Source of the DNA: Actinomadura_E scrupuli
GTDB taxonomy: Bacteria; Actinomycetota; Actinomycetes; Streptosporangiales; Streptosporangiaceae
DNA: 64,000 bases
Direction of reading: 5' to 3'
Assembly (NCBI RefSeq): GCF_050971785.1
Contig: NZ_JBPCCU010000008.1
Span: forward strand, 62,001 to 126,000
The notes beneath the pieces are model-generated. The model was not told the origin of the DNA, searched no databases, and saw only the letters and a list, made by a program, of their open reading frames with translations. Of this stretch, positions 51,991 to 60,880 are shown piece by piece (the first letter of the stretch is position 1; every line of letters begins with the position of its first letter). Both the position numbers and the translations under genes were made by a program.

Positions 51991-54431
51991 GCGTCCTCGC
52001 ACCGCCGCGGCCCGCGACCGGCGGCGGAATGCCCGCGCGCCGGGCGCTGGTCCGCTGGTCCTGGCGGCTGCTGCGCAGGGAGTGGCGGTCGCAGGTGCTG
52101 GTGGCCCTCCTGCTGATGCTGGCCGTGCTGGCGGCCGTCTGCGGCGGCACCGCCGTCTACAACATGCCGGAGAGCACGAACCCCAGGCTGGGCTCGGCCG
52201 GCACGATGCTGACCCTGGACGGCACGGACCCGCAGGCGGTGGCGGCCGATCTGGCGGCCATTCGCCACGCGGTCGGCACCATCGACGTGATCGGGCACGA
52301 CCATGTGAAGGCCCCCGGCGCGGCCACTCCGATCGAGTACCGCTCACAGCGGCTTCACGGCGCCTTCTCCGGACGGATGCTGGCCATCCACCGGGGCCGC
52401 TACCCCTCCGGCACCGGCGAGGCCGCGGTCACCGACGGAACGGCGCAGCTGCTCGGCCTCCGGCTCGGCGGCACGATCGCCCTCGACGGGCGTTCCCGGA
52501 CCATCGTCGGCATCGCCGAGAATCCCAGTGATCTGAGCGACGAGTTCGCCCTGGTGGACCCGTCGTCGGTCCGGCCACGGACACTGTCGGTCCTGGTCGA
52601 GCGGAAGCGTGGGGTCGGGGCCGGCAGCCTGAACCTGCGCACGGCCAACTCGATGGCCGATGGCGCCGGGAACAGCGACGGCATGCTGGTGGCCACCACC
52701 CTGGTGCTGTCCGCCGCCACGATCCTGCTGCTCCTCGTCGCGTTCGTGGCCGCCGCCGCGTTCGCGGTACTCGCGCATCGCCGGCTGCGGCAGCTCGGGA
52801 TGCTGGCGGCGATCGGCGCGACCGGCCGGCAGGTACGGCTGGTGATGACGGCAACCGGCTTCCTGATCGGTGCGGTCGCCGCGATCCTCGGCACGGCCGG
52901 AGGGCTGGCGCTGTGGCCGTTCGTCGCGCCCCGGCTGGAGAACGCGGCCAACCACCGGATCGCGCTGTCCAACATCCCGTGGCCGCTGGTCGTGGCCCTC
53001 GGGGTGCTGGCGGTCGCGATGTCGACCGGGGCGGCGTGGTGGCCGGCCCGTGCGGTATCGCGGGTCCCGATCACGGCCGCGCTGTCCGGCCGGCCGCCGG
53101 TACCCCAGGCCGGCCGCCGTTCCGCGCTGCTGGCCACGGGCTTCCTCGCGGCCGGCATCGGGCTGCTGGCCTGGGGCCAGAAGACCCACCCGTGGCCGGT
53201 CATCGGCGGGACGGTCGCGACCGCCCTGGCGATCCTGTTCGCCGGTCCGCCGGCCATCCGGGCGCTCGCCACGGCCGGTTCACGCGCACCTGTCGCCGTA
53301 CGGCTGGCCCTGCGCGACCTGGCCCGGCACCAAGCCCGCTCCGGGGCCGCGGTGGCCGCGATCAGCCTCGCACTCGGCATCTCGGCGGCCCTGGTCATCA
53401 TCACCACCGGCGCGCTGGGCACCGCGAAGACCGGGAACCTCAGCGATAGCCAGATGCTCATCAGGGCGACCGGTTCCGGACCGGCGGCGAACCTCGTCCC
53501 GGTGCGGACCACTGCCCAGGTGAGCGCGCTCACCGCGCAGGTCGACCGCATCACGAGCGCACTTGATCATCCGGTGACCGTCCCGCTGGACATGCCGATC
53601 GATCCGACCTTCCCGCCACAGATGGACAACGGCAAGCCGGCACAGTTGCCTGCGATCTACTGCCTTCCCCACGGCAACGAGTGCGCTGACATCCCCTTGT
53701 ACGTGGCATCGCAGGAACTGCTCCGCTACCTCGGCGTCGATCCGGCCTCGATCAGCCCGGCGACGGATGTCCTCACCTCACGGTCCGGCCATCCCGTGTT
53801 CCCCATCCTGAGCAAGACGGCCCGGAGCACCGACGTACCGGTCATCACCCGCATCCGCGCGCCCGCCTACACCTCGCCCCCTACCTCCGCCATCACCACG
53901 AACGGGCTCGCCCGCCGGCACTGGACCCAGGTCCGGGCCGGGTGGCTCATCCAGTCCGGCAGCCGGCTCACCGGACATCAGATGGCCGACGCCCGCGAGA
54001 TCGCGGCCGCCGCCGGCCTGACCATCGAGACCCGGAACGGCCAGGCCGCCTTCGGAAACGTCCGGACCGGCGCGACCGCCATCGGCATGCTGCTCGCGCT
54101 CGGCATCCTGGCCATGACTGTCGGGCTGATCCGCAGCGAGGCCGCCGCCGACCTGCGCACCCTGACCGCCACCGGCGCCACCCGCAGGATCCGGCGCACC
54201 CTCACCGCGACCACGGCGGGCGCGCTGGCCCTGCTCGGCGTGCTACTCGGCGTCGCGGGCGCGTGCCTGGGCCTGCTCGCGGTCTACCGGCACGACCTCG
54301 CCGTCTTCGGCCGGGTGCCGATCGGCTTCCCGCTGGGCATCGTGGCCGGCACCCCGCTCATCGCCGCCGTGACGGGCTGGCTCTTCGCCGGCCGGGAACC
54401 TCCGGCGATCGCCCGGCGGATGGGGGAGTGA
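51987..54431 (+). CDS. FtsX/MacB-type ABC permease
   Basis: 814 aa from GTG 51987 (GTGA overlap). Layout: one N-terminal membrane helix (about 32-50, LVALLLMLAVLAAVCGGTAV), an extracytoplasmic domain, a bundle of three helices with FtsX text (FVAAAAFAVLAHRRLRQLGM, LAAIGATGRQVRLVMTATGF), a second half with another large extracytoplasmic loop (about 490-690), and a final FtsX bundle (RTLTATGATRRIRRTLTATT). The product pairs with the ATPase at 51271 to export or extract lipophilic or peptide compounds, likely under PadR control. Confidence 0.93.
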   Translation: MSVLAPPRPATGGGMPARRALVRWSWRLLRREWRSQVLVALLLMLAVLAAVCGGTAVYNMPESTNPRLGSAGTMLTLDGTDPQAVAADLAAIRHAVGTIDVIGHDHVKAPGAATPIEYRSQRLHGAFSGRMLAIHRGRYPSGTGEAAVTDGTAQLLGLRLGGTIALDGRSRTIVGIAENPSDLSDEFALVDPSSVRPRTLSVLVERKRGVGAGSLNLRTANSMADGAGNSDGMLVATTLVLSAATILLLLVAFVAAAAFAVLAHRRLRQLGMLAAIGATGRQVRLVMTATGFLIGAVAAILGTAGGLALWPFVAPRLENAANHRIALSNIPWPLVVALGVLAVAMSTGAAWWPARAVSRVPITAALSGRPPVPQAGRRSALLATGFLAAGIGLLAWGQKTHPWPVIGGTVATALAILFAGPPAIRALATAGSRAPVAVRLALRDLARHQARSGAAVAAISLALGISAALVIITTGALGTAKTGNLSDSQMLIRATGSGPAANLVPVRTTAQVSALTAQVDRITSALDHPVTVPLDMPIDPTFPPQMDNGKPAQLPAIYCLPHGNECADIPLYVASQELLRYLGVDPASISPATDVLTSRSGHPVFPILSKTARSTDVPVITRIRAPAYTSPPTSAITTNGLARRHWTQVRAGWLIQSGSRLTGHQMADAREIAAAAGLTIETRNGQAAFGNVRTGATAIGMLLALGILAMTVGLIRSEAAADLRTLTATGATRRIRRTLTATTAGALALLGVLLGVAGACLGLLAVYRHDLAVFGRVPIGFPLGIVAGTPLIAAVTGWLFAGREPPAIARRMGE

Positions 54432-54540
54432 TCCCTGACAGCCGCGGCAGCTGACCCCGCAGCCGCTGGAGACCGTACCGAGGGACAGGCGTTGAGGGCG
54501 TTCTTCCACCCCGGGATACTGCCGGTCACGGCCTCGTTCA

Positions 54541-54591
54541 TGCAGGTAAGTCCGAACGAGATCGTCGATCGTCGTCCGGACTTACCGTGCA
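54541..54591. terminator. long imperfect inverted repeat between convergent genes
   Basis: TGCA-GGTAAGTCCG-A-ACGA at the left pairs with TCGT-C-CGGACTTACC-G-TGCA at the right, giving up to 18 paired bases around a 12-nt centre. It lies between the ABC permease and the lipase, which converge, so a bidirectional terminator is the simplest reading. Confidence 0.55.
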
Positions 54592-54644
54592 ATCACTGTT
54601 CGGCCCGCTGCGCTCTGGCGGGGGGTCGCGGAACGGACCTCACC

Positions 54645-55988
54645 TCAGGGCTGGGCGGGCATCGTCAGGCAGTTGGAGAGGGTCACCTTGCCCGCGAGGC
54701 GGTCGGTCAGCCAGGTGATCGCGTCGCTCTGGTCGGTGAGGAGCGGAGCAAGATGGTTCAGCAGGATCTTGTCTCCGAGGTTGGGCAGGTCGACGGGTAC
54801 GTAGGTGACGTTGCCGAGCCTGCGGCACCAGTCCACGGCGAGCTGGCGTGCCTGCGCGTGCGGCACGATGTCGTCGTGGACGCCGGTCGCCAGCCGTACC
54901 GGGCCGACGGGCTTGAGCGTCCCGATGCGCTGCTTGTCCAGGACGGCCTTCGCCACGGGTTCGGCCGCGATGATGTCGCCGAGAGATTTACCGCTGGTGG
55001 TCCATTTCGTGCTGGAGGTGAAGGCGTAGCCCAAGACCGCGTCGCCGACGCACATGGTGGACACGTCCTGGAGGGCGGCCTTGCCGACGGCGTTGGTGTT
55101 GGCGTCGACGATGCCGCGCAAGGCCGGGTTGGCCTGGACGAAGCCGTTGACCGCCCAGCCCAGCGCGCCGACGAGGGCGCTGCCGTCGATGCCCTTCATG
55201 ACCGAGGTCAGATCGGCGGGCGGCGCGCCGACGTAGCTGCCGGCGACCTTGACGTCCGGCGCGTAGGAGGGCTGGAGCTCGGCGGCCGCGGCAGTGGCGC
55301 CGCCGCCCTGGCTGTAGCCGTAGAGGCCGACGCGGGAGGCCGCGGTGATCGACGCTCCCGGTACGGCATGCGCCACCCGGGCCGCGTCCAGCAGGGCGTG
55401 TGCTTCGTCCAGCCGGTTGACGTAGGTGTGCAGCCGGTCGGTCGCGCCGAGACCGACGTAGTCGGTGAGGACCACCGCCGCACCGGTGGACAGCAGGCGG
55501 TAGATCGACAGGTTCTCGTAGCCGACCGACACGGTGTCACCGTTCAGGGTCAGCGGGTACTGCAGCGCGAACGAGGGCGCGCACTGGTCGCCCTGGCCCA
55601 TGGTGCCCGAGGCCACCGCCATCAACGGGCGGGCTCCTCCGCCCTGCCAGGTCGCCGACGGTTCGATGTAGGCGCCGGTCACCGCCACGGGCTGCCCGTT
55701 GGAGTCGGTGGACTTGTACATCAGCCGTGTCGCCGTACCGGGCAACGGTTTGCCGTCCAGCCCCGGCAGGCTCAGGCCGAGAGGTAGCGGCTCGCTTCGT
55801 ATCAGCGCGCCGTTGGCCGACGGCAGCTGGGCGGGCGGGTTGTAGAAGGTGGGGATGGTCACCCCCCGGGACACCACGGGATCCTCCGGGCCGGCGGCGT
55901 GGGCCGTCGCGGTGAGGGCGGTCGAGACGAGGGCGGCGACCAGGGGGAGGGCCAGTGCTGATCGCGCGAGGTGCCCAAAGATTCTCAT
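54645..55988 (-). CDS. secreted LIP-type lipase / alpha-beta hydrolase
   Basis: 447 aa from ATG 55988 with GGAG 5 nt upstream. A Sec signal peptide with TATAHAAG cleavage region (about 1-32) precedes a secretory-lipase domain. The nucleophile is Ser226 in VGLYGYSQGGG; VLTDYVGLGATD and HDDIVPHAQARQLAVDW supply further typical blocks, with the latter holding the expected acid/His loop. Members hydrolyse triglycerides or esters outside the cell. The gene is convergent with the ABC operon. Confidence 0.9.
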   Translation of the reverse strand: MRIFGHLARSALALPLVAALVSTALTATAHAAGPEDPVVSRGVTIPTFYNPPAQLPSANGALIRSEPLPLGLSLPGLDGKPLPGTATRLMYKSTDSNGQPVAVTGAYIEPSATWQGGGARPLMAVASGTMGQGDQCAPSFALQYPLTLNGDTVSVGYENLSIYRLLSTGAAVVLTDYVGLGATDRLHTYVNRLDEAHALLDAARVAHAVPGASITAASRVGLYGYSQGGGATAAAAELQPSYAPDVKVAGSYVGAPPADLTSVMKGIDGSALVGALGWAVNGFVQANPALRGIVDANTNAVGKAALQDVSTMCVGDAVLGYAFTSSTKWTTSGKSLGDIIAAEPVAKAVLDKQRIGTLKPVGPVRLATGVHDDIVPHAQARQLAVDWCRRLGNVTYVPVDLPNLGDKILLNHLAPLLTDQSDAITWLTDRLAGKVTLSNCLTMPAQP

Positions 55989-56288
55989 GTTCGCTCCAGG
56001 GGTGGGGGTGGGCGCCGCTCCACCCTCCCCGGCCGCCACCTGGGGGTCTATGTGGCCGGGTGATATGTTCCGCCTCTCCAGCCGCGTGCGAGTGATAATC
56101 GAGTTCTTTTCACACGGCAATGCCATTTCGCCGTCATGGACAGAGTCCGGGTCGGACGGGTGCCCTGGGCAGGGGTCGCCGGGCTACCCTGGCCGGGCGC
56201 CGTGGATTCCCCGGGGGTCATGGATGTCTCGGTGCGGTGCCCGCGGCCGCTTGTACGGTCCCGCCTGAACGTTCGTGAATCGCTCAGA
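55989..56288. other. 300-bp stretch upstream of the lipase, no gene seen
   Basis: It separates the lipase start from the XRE/Sel1 gene stop on the same strand. A Pro/Ala-rich frame has no ribosome site. Presumably it holds the lipase promoter. Confidence 0.4.
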
Positions 56289-57425
56289 TCATGGTGCGTA
56301 GTCGTCGGGTGCGGACGGAGGGGGTTCGGTGGCCCATTCGTCGCTGAGGTCCTCAACGGTGATCGCGTTGGGGTCGATCTTCGCCCAGATGTCATGGTGG
56401 ATCTCTTCGAACCGGCCAGTGGCGTCATGGTGCCCCTGCTCAGCGGCATGGGTGAACCAGTACGCGGCACCTGCGACGTCGCGTCGGCCGGCGTGGCGGG
56501 CGGCCAGCCAGTAGGCGGCGCCCGGGAGGCCGCAGCGCGCCGCGACCCGCCCGTACAACTCGGCGGGAGTCTGGGGGTCGGGCGTTACCTCCCAGGGCTG
56601 GCTGCCGTCCAGTACGGCGAGCTCGAACGCGAACTCCACGGCCAGCCCACGCCGGTAGGCGGGCTGGGCGTGCAGCATGGCCGTTGCGAGCGGTTCGCCG
56701 TCGGCCGCAGCACGCTCGAGCCATGGATGCGCCTCCTCGGACAGCCCGGCGCAGATCAGGAGGACCGCGAGTCGGCCGGCGGCCTCGGGGTCGCCGCGAT
56801 CGTGGGCGGCATGCAGCAGTTCGACGACGTGCGGATGCTGGAACAGATCCCAGTACCGTCCGGCGGTCAGCGCGAGGGGGTCGGTGGTGTGGATGCGCAA
56901 CTGCTTCAGCAGGGCGTCCAGCTCGATCGGCTCGTCGGGCTGCAGGCCGTACGGTGCGGGCTCGACCAGGCCGCGGCCGGCCAGGACCCGTAGCACCAGC
57001 TCTTCGTGGGGGTGAGGCGGCGTCGGAGCCGGTTCGGCTTCCGGGACGGGCTTACCGGCCACGGACCCGGCCTCAGGCTCGACGGAGGGATCGGCTGCGG
57101 CGTTGAGCCGGCCGAACCAGTAGGGAAGAGCGTCCAGGCCGGGATCGATCTCCATGCCGTTGCTCTCGAACGCGTACCTGTTGCATGACAGCACGAAGGC
57201 CCGTACGCGTTCCCACTTCGGCTTCCGGCGGCCTGTGAGGATCTCGCTCACCGTCGTGATCGACAACGGCTGGAACTTGTGGTCGTGCCCGTACAGGCCG
57301 CCGAGGCGCTCGGAGATGTCACAGATCTGCTGGTAGGTCGGGCTGCCGCAGGTGGTGCGGAGACTGCGCAACTCCACGATCACATCGGGATGCGCCTGCG
57401 GGGTGATGTTGAGGTCTGCAGTCAT
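56289..57425 (-). CDS. XRE-type HTH protein with Sel1/TPR-like repeats
   Basis: 378 aa from ATG 57425 (GGAGA close upstream). The N-terminal 90 residues carry an actinobacterial XRE-like segment (VIVELRSLRTTCGSPTYQQI, CDISERLGGLYG, ITTVSEILTGRRKPKWERVR, AFVLSCNRYA). A Pro/Glu-rich linker leads to a helical half with Sel1-like units (AAGRLAVLLICAGLSEEAHP, GAAYWLAARHAGRRDVAGAA, YWFTHAAEQGHHDATGRFEE). Proteins like this, with two or three small companion genes, are frequent in actinomycetes and affect development or secondary metabolism in some cases. Two small genes lie on the other side of its promoter. Confidence 0.75.
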   Translation of the reverse strand: MTADLNITPQAHPDVIVELRSLRTTCGSPTYQQICDISERLGGLYGHDHKFQPLSITTVSEILTGRRKPKWERVRAFVLSCNRYAFESNGMEIDPGLDALPYWFGRLNAAADPSVEPEAGSVAGKPVPEAEPAPTPPHPHEELVLRVLAGRGLVEPAPYGLQPDEPIELDALLKQLRIHTTDPLALTAGRYWDLFQHPHVVELLHAAHDRGDPEAAGRLAVLLICAGLSEEAHPWLERAAADGEPLATAMLHAQPAYRRGLAVEFAFELAVLDGSQPWEVTPDPQTPAELYGRVAARCGLPGAAYWLAARHAGRRDVAGAAYWFTHAAEQGHHDATGRFEEIHHDIWAKIDPNAITVEDLSDEWATEPPPSAPDDYAP

Positions 57426-57830
57426 TTCTCCGGCCTTATCGATCAACGTCTGGATTGCCGATCATGTACACACTCCAATGCTGCCATCCCCTCCGGACAC
57501 TTGTGTGCTGACGCATCATCAGGAATGCCGCAAAACGCCCATTCTCGTGCACCTGCACGTGCATTTGCCCTGTTCTACGGCCTAATGGAGCGGTCCAGAT
57601 CTGGCCCGTGTTCCCCGGGGAACGCTGGCGGAAAGGCGCTTTAGCGTGCTTGGCCTGCAGAAATACCTGCAGAATTGAGTTCGGTTCTCGACCGTCCTCA
57701 GGGGCCTGGTCAGGCTGATATTTCCAGTCCTTTCCGGTTTCTTCTGAACGCCTGGTTTATCCACTCCTCAGCTGCCGCTCCCGGCTTACTGGTACCTCAC
57801 CCAGCGCACACACCGAACGGAGACCACCGG
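57426..57830. other. 405-bp divergent promoter region
   Basis: Lies between the XRE/Sel1 gene and the small rightward pair. Its GC content is visibly lower (runs such as AATACCTGCAGAATTGAG), which fits promoters. No open frame is convincing, and no repeat was found. Confidence 0.45.
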
Positions 57831-58115
57831 ATGTCGCTGACCTACATCCCCTTCCTCCCCGACACAGAGGAGGGGGAGGACGGAGACAACGATCCCCTCA
57901 TGCGCACCCCGCCTCCCACCGACGATGAGCTTCTGGCCCTGATCCTCATCGCCACATGGGCTTCCCGGACCGGCCGGCTCCTGCCCGCCGACGTGCCTCC
58001 CCATGACCTGACAGAGCAGGAACTCATCGACTTCTGGGTCGACGATCAGCTTCCAACTGACCACCACGCCGCTGCCCGCGGAACGTACTCGATGGCCGCA
58101 CGGAGAAGTCGATGA
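57831..58115 (+). CDS. small acidic protein of unknown function
   Basis: 94 aa from ATG 57831 with GGAG 8 nt upstream. The first half is very acidic (PDTEEGEDGDNDP) with a helical middle (TDDELLALILIATWASRTGR) and WVDDQLPTDHHAAARG. No family recognised. It overlaps the next small membrane gene by ATGA and is divergent from the XRE/Sel1 regulator, which suggests these three genes form one functional unit. Confidence 0.6.
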   Translation: MSLTYIPFLPDTEEGEDGDNDPLMRTPPPTDDELLALILIATWASRTGRLLPADVPPHDLTEQELIDFWVDDQLPTDHHAAARGTYSMAARRSR

Positions 58116-58300
58116 TCACCCAACGCGGACTGACCGCTCTCACCCTTGCCCTGTTGATCGCCGTGATCGCTGCCGGGTTGGCGCTGGCCGCCGGCGCCCT
58201 CTGGCCGGCCGCTCTGCTCACCGGAGGCGCCGCGGCCGGCGGTGCTCTCCGGTTGTTGCCGAAGCTACTGAGGGAGTCGGACAACGACCCCGACTCGTGA
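58112..58300 (+). CDS. small membrane protein
   Basis: 62 aa. One long or two short hydrophobic stretches (LTALTLALLIAVIAAGLALA, GALWPAALLTGGAAAGGALR) are followed by a short charged tail ending DNDPDS. ATG 58112 overlaps the stop of the acidic 94-aa gene. No family recognised. Confidence 0.6.
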   Translation: MITQRGLTALTLALLIAVIAAGLALAAGALWPAALLTGGAAAGGALRLLPKLLRESDNDPDS

Positions 58301-58479
58301 TCCCTGACGAAGACCGACGCCGTACTCCAGGAGCGGCCAGGTTCGGCGGTCGTGATCGGGCAGGACCTCGCAAGGCATCCTGCCGAGGCGGCCGGTGACC
58401 GCAAGCGATCGCGTGCGCCCGCAGTGCTGGCAGAGCGGCTCCCGGTCGCCGTTCCGAAACCGTTCGGCATGAGCGGCCC

Positions 58480-58860
<381 letters not shown>

Positions 58861-58935
58861 CGATCTGACGAACTCCTCAGCGCCACCGCCGAGCTCCGGT
58901 CCGATCGCGCGGGCCCGAAGAGGTCTGAACGCGGA

Positions 58936-59604
58936 TCAGCGCGGGCCGCCGGCCGCCCGGGGCACGCCGTCCAGGTAGGCGAGCACTGCCCGCACGCGGC
59001 GGTGGCCGGAGTCGTCCGGTGCCAGGCCGAGCTTGGCGAAGATGTTGCCGATGTGCTTGTGGACGGCGTTGTCGGAGATGCGCATCCGCTCGGCGATGGT
59101 GGCGTTGTCGTGGCCCTGCGCCATGAGGGCGAGCGACTCTCGCTCGCGGGAGGTGAGGGTGTCCAGGGGGTCGCCGGCGCGGCGCACGAGGAGCTGGGCG
59201 ACCACTTCGGGATCCATGGCGGTGCCGCCGGCCGCGACGCGGCGCAGGGCGTCGACGAATTCGGCCACCCGGCCGATGCGGTCCTTGAGGAGGTAGCCGA
59301 TGCCGCCGCGGCCGTCGGAGAGGAGCTCGCCGGCGTACTCCCGCTCGACGTACTGCGAGAGCACCAGGATCGGCAGCGCGCCGTGCTCGCGGCGGGCCCG
59401 CAGCGCGGCGTGGATTCCCTCGTCCCGGAACGACGGTGGCAGCCGCACGTCCACGATGGCGATGTCGGGGCGGTGCTCGGCGACGGCGTCGAGGAACGCC
59501 TCGCCGTCGGGGACGACCGCCACGACTTCGCAGCCCTTCGCCGCCAGCAGCAGCTCCAGGCCGCTGGACAGCAGGACGTTGTCCTCGGCGATCACGACCC
59601 GCAC
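58936..59604 (-). CDS. NarL/LuxR-type response regulator
   Basis: 222 aa from GTG 59604. The receiver domain has the acidic pair (AEDN), phospho-acceptor Asp52 (IAIVDVRLPP) and conserved Lys (GYLLKDRI). The LuxR-type helix-turn-helix covers about 148-195 (LTSRERESLALMAQGHDNAT, RMRISDNAVHKHIGNIFAKL). It follows its kinase with a 19-nt gap. Output genes cannot be told, though the divergent TAP-like hydrolase is a candidate. Confidence 0.93.
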   Translation of the reverse strand: MRVVIAEDNVLLSSGLELLLAAKGCEVVAVVPDGEAFLDAVAEHRPDIAIVDVRLPPSFRDEGIHAALRARREHGALPILVLSQYVEREYAGELLSDGRGGIGYLLKDRIGRVAEFVDALRRVAAGGTAMDPEVVAQLLVRRAGDPLDTLTSRERESLALMAQGHDNATIAERMRISDNAVHKHIGNIFAKLGLAPDDSGHRRVRAVLAYLDGVPRAAGGPR

Positions 59605-59623
59605 GGGACCTCCTGAACGATCA

Positions 59624-60745
59624 CTATGCGCACGGCATCCGGACGGCGAGCGTGGTGGGGCCGCCCGGCGGGCTGTCGAGGCGGACGGTGCCGTCCAGGG
59701 CGGCGACCCGGCGGCGTATCCCGGTGATCCCGGTGCCGCGCGCCTCGTCGGCTCCGCCGCCTCCGTCGTCGGTGACCTCGATGGACAGCACGTCGTCGGC
59801 GCGCTCGACCCGGAGGGCCGCCCGGGTGGCGGCGGCGTGCTTGGTCACGTTCGTCAGCGCCTCGGCGATCACGTAGTAGGCCACCGCCTCCACGGTCGCC
59901 GGGAGCGCGCCGAGGCCGGCGAGCTCGATGTGGACCGGCACGCTCGACCGGGCGGCCAGCGCCGTCAGCGCCCCGTTCAGCCCGCGGTCGGCGAGGATCG
60001 GCGGGTAGATCGTCTGGAGCACCGTGCGGAGCTCGGCCATCGCCTCCTCCGCCGTCTCGTGCGCCTGCTGGAGCAGCGTCGCCACCGTGTCCGGGTCGTC
60101 GGCGAGCGACTCCCGGGCGATGCCCAGCTGCATGGCGATGGTCACCAGGCGCGCCTGCGTCCCGTCGTGCAGATCGCGTTCGATCCGCTGGAGCTCCGCG
60201 CCATGGGCGTCGACCACGCCGACCCGGCTCCTGGTCAGCACGTCGACCCGCTCGGTGAGCCGCTCGCGGGCCGACTGCGCGAGCACCGCCAGGCACAGCC
60301 GCGCGTGGAGTCGCGCCAGCACCGGGAGCACCCACCAGGCCGCCGCACCGAGGACGGCGATCTGAACGGAGCCCACGACCAGCGCGGTCGCCCAATCGCC
60401 CACATGGACATCGAAGAACAGGGTGGGGCGCTCGCCGGGGGGAAACGCCCACCACAGCGGCAGCGCCACCGCGGCGACCACGATGTTGCCCAGGCACAGC
60501 AGGGCGGCCAGCCCGAGCGGGAACCCGACGGCGACGTGCGCCAGCGCCCAGCCGAGATCCCGCCGCCCGGCCGGCCGCCCGTCCGACGCAACGCCGAGCA
60601 GTCTGCCGGCCCGCCGGCGGTGCCAGTCCGCCCAGCCCCGCGCCGCCGGAGGTGCGAGCAGCACCGGCAACGCGAGCGCCGTGGCCACGGCGGTGGCCAG
60701 CGTGCCCAGCAGGTAGGCCGAGCCGGAGAATGCACGGTCACGCAT
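59624..60745 (-). CDS. NarL-family sensor histidine kinase
   Basis: 373 aa from ATG 60745 with GAGGAGG 5 nt upstream. Four or so membrane helices fill the first 145 residues (YLLGTLATAVATALALPVLL, VGFPLGLAALLCLGNIVVAA, LPLWWA, VVGSVQIAVLGAAAWWVLPV) with little outside the membrane. The HisKA_3 motif ERDLHDGTQARLV places the phospho-His at 193. The ATPase part has YYVIAEALTNVTKHAAA and DDGGGGADEARGTGITGI. It is the partner of the response regulator downstream and resembles intramembrane-sensing kinases of cell-envelope stress. Confidence 0.92.
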   Translation of the reverse strand: MRDRAFSGSAYLLGTLATAVATALALPVLLAPPAARGWADWHRRRAGRLLGVASDGRPAGRRDLGWALAHVAVGFPLGLAALLCLGNIVVAAVALPLWWAFPPGERPTLFFDVHVGDWATALVVGSVQIAVLGAAAWWVLPVLARLHARLCLAVLAQSARERLTERVDVLTRSRVGVVDAHGAELQRIERDLHDGTQARLVTIAMQLGIARESLADDPDTVATLLQQAHETAEEAMAELRTVLQTIYPPILADRGLNGALTALAARSSVPVHIELAGLGALPATVEAVAYYVIAEALTNVTKHAAATRAALRVERADDVLSIEVTDDGGGGADEARGTGITGIRRRVAALDGTVRLDSPPGGPTTLAVRMPCA

Positions 60746-60880
60746 GCGCACCTCCTCGCGACGCCGTATGGAGATCATTATCCGCCGCCGGTGCCCGTCG
60801 GGCACTACAGCGGGCTGTACCAACGCGGGTGCGGCCGGCTGTATCGTGCCGGATGTCCGGCCGGATTAGCGTCCTCGACC

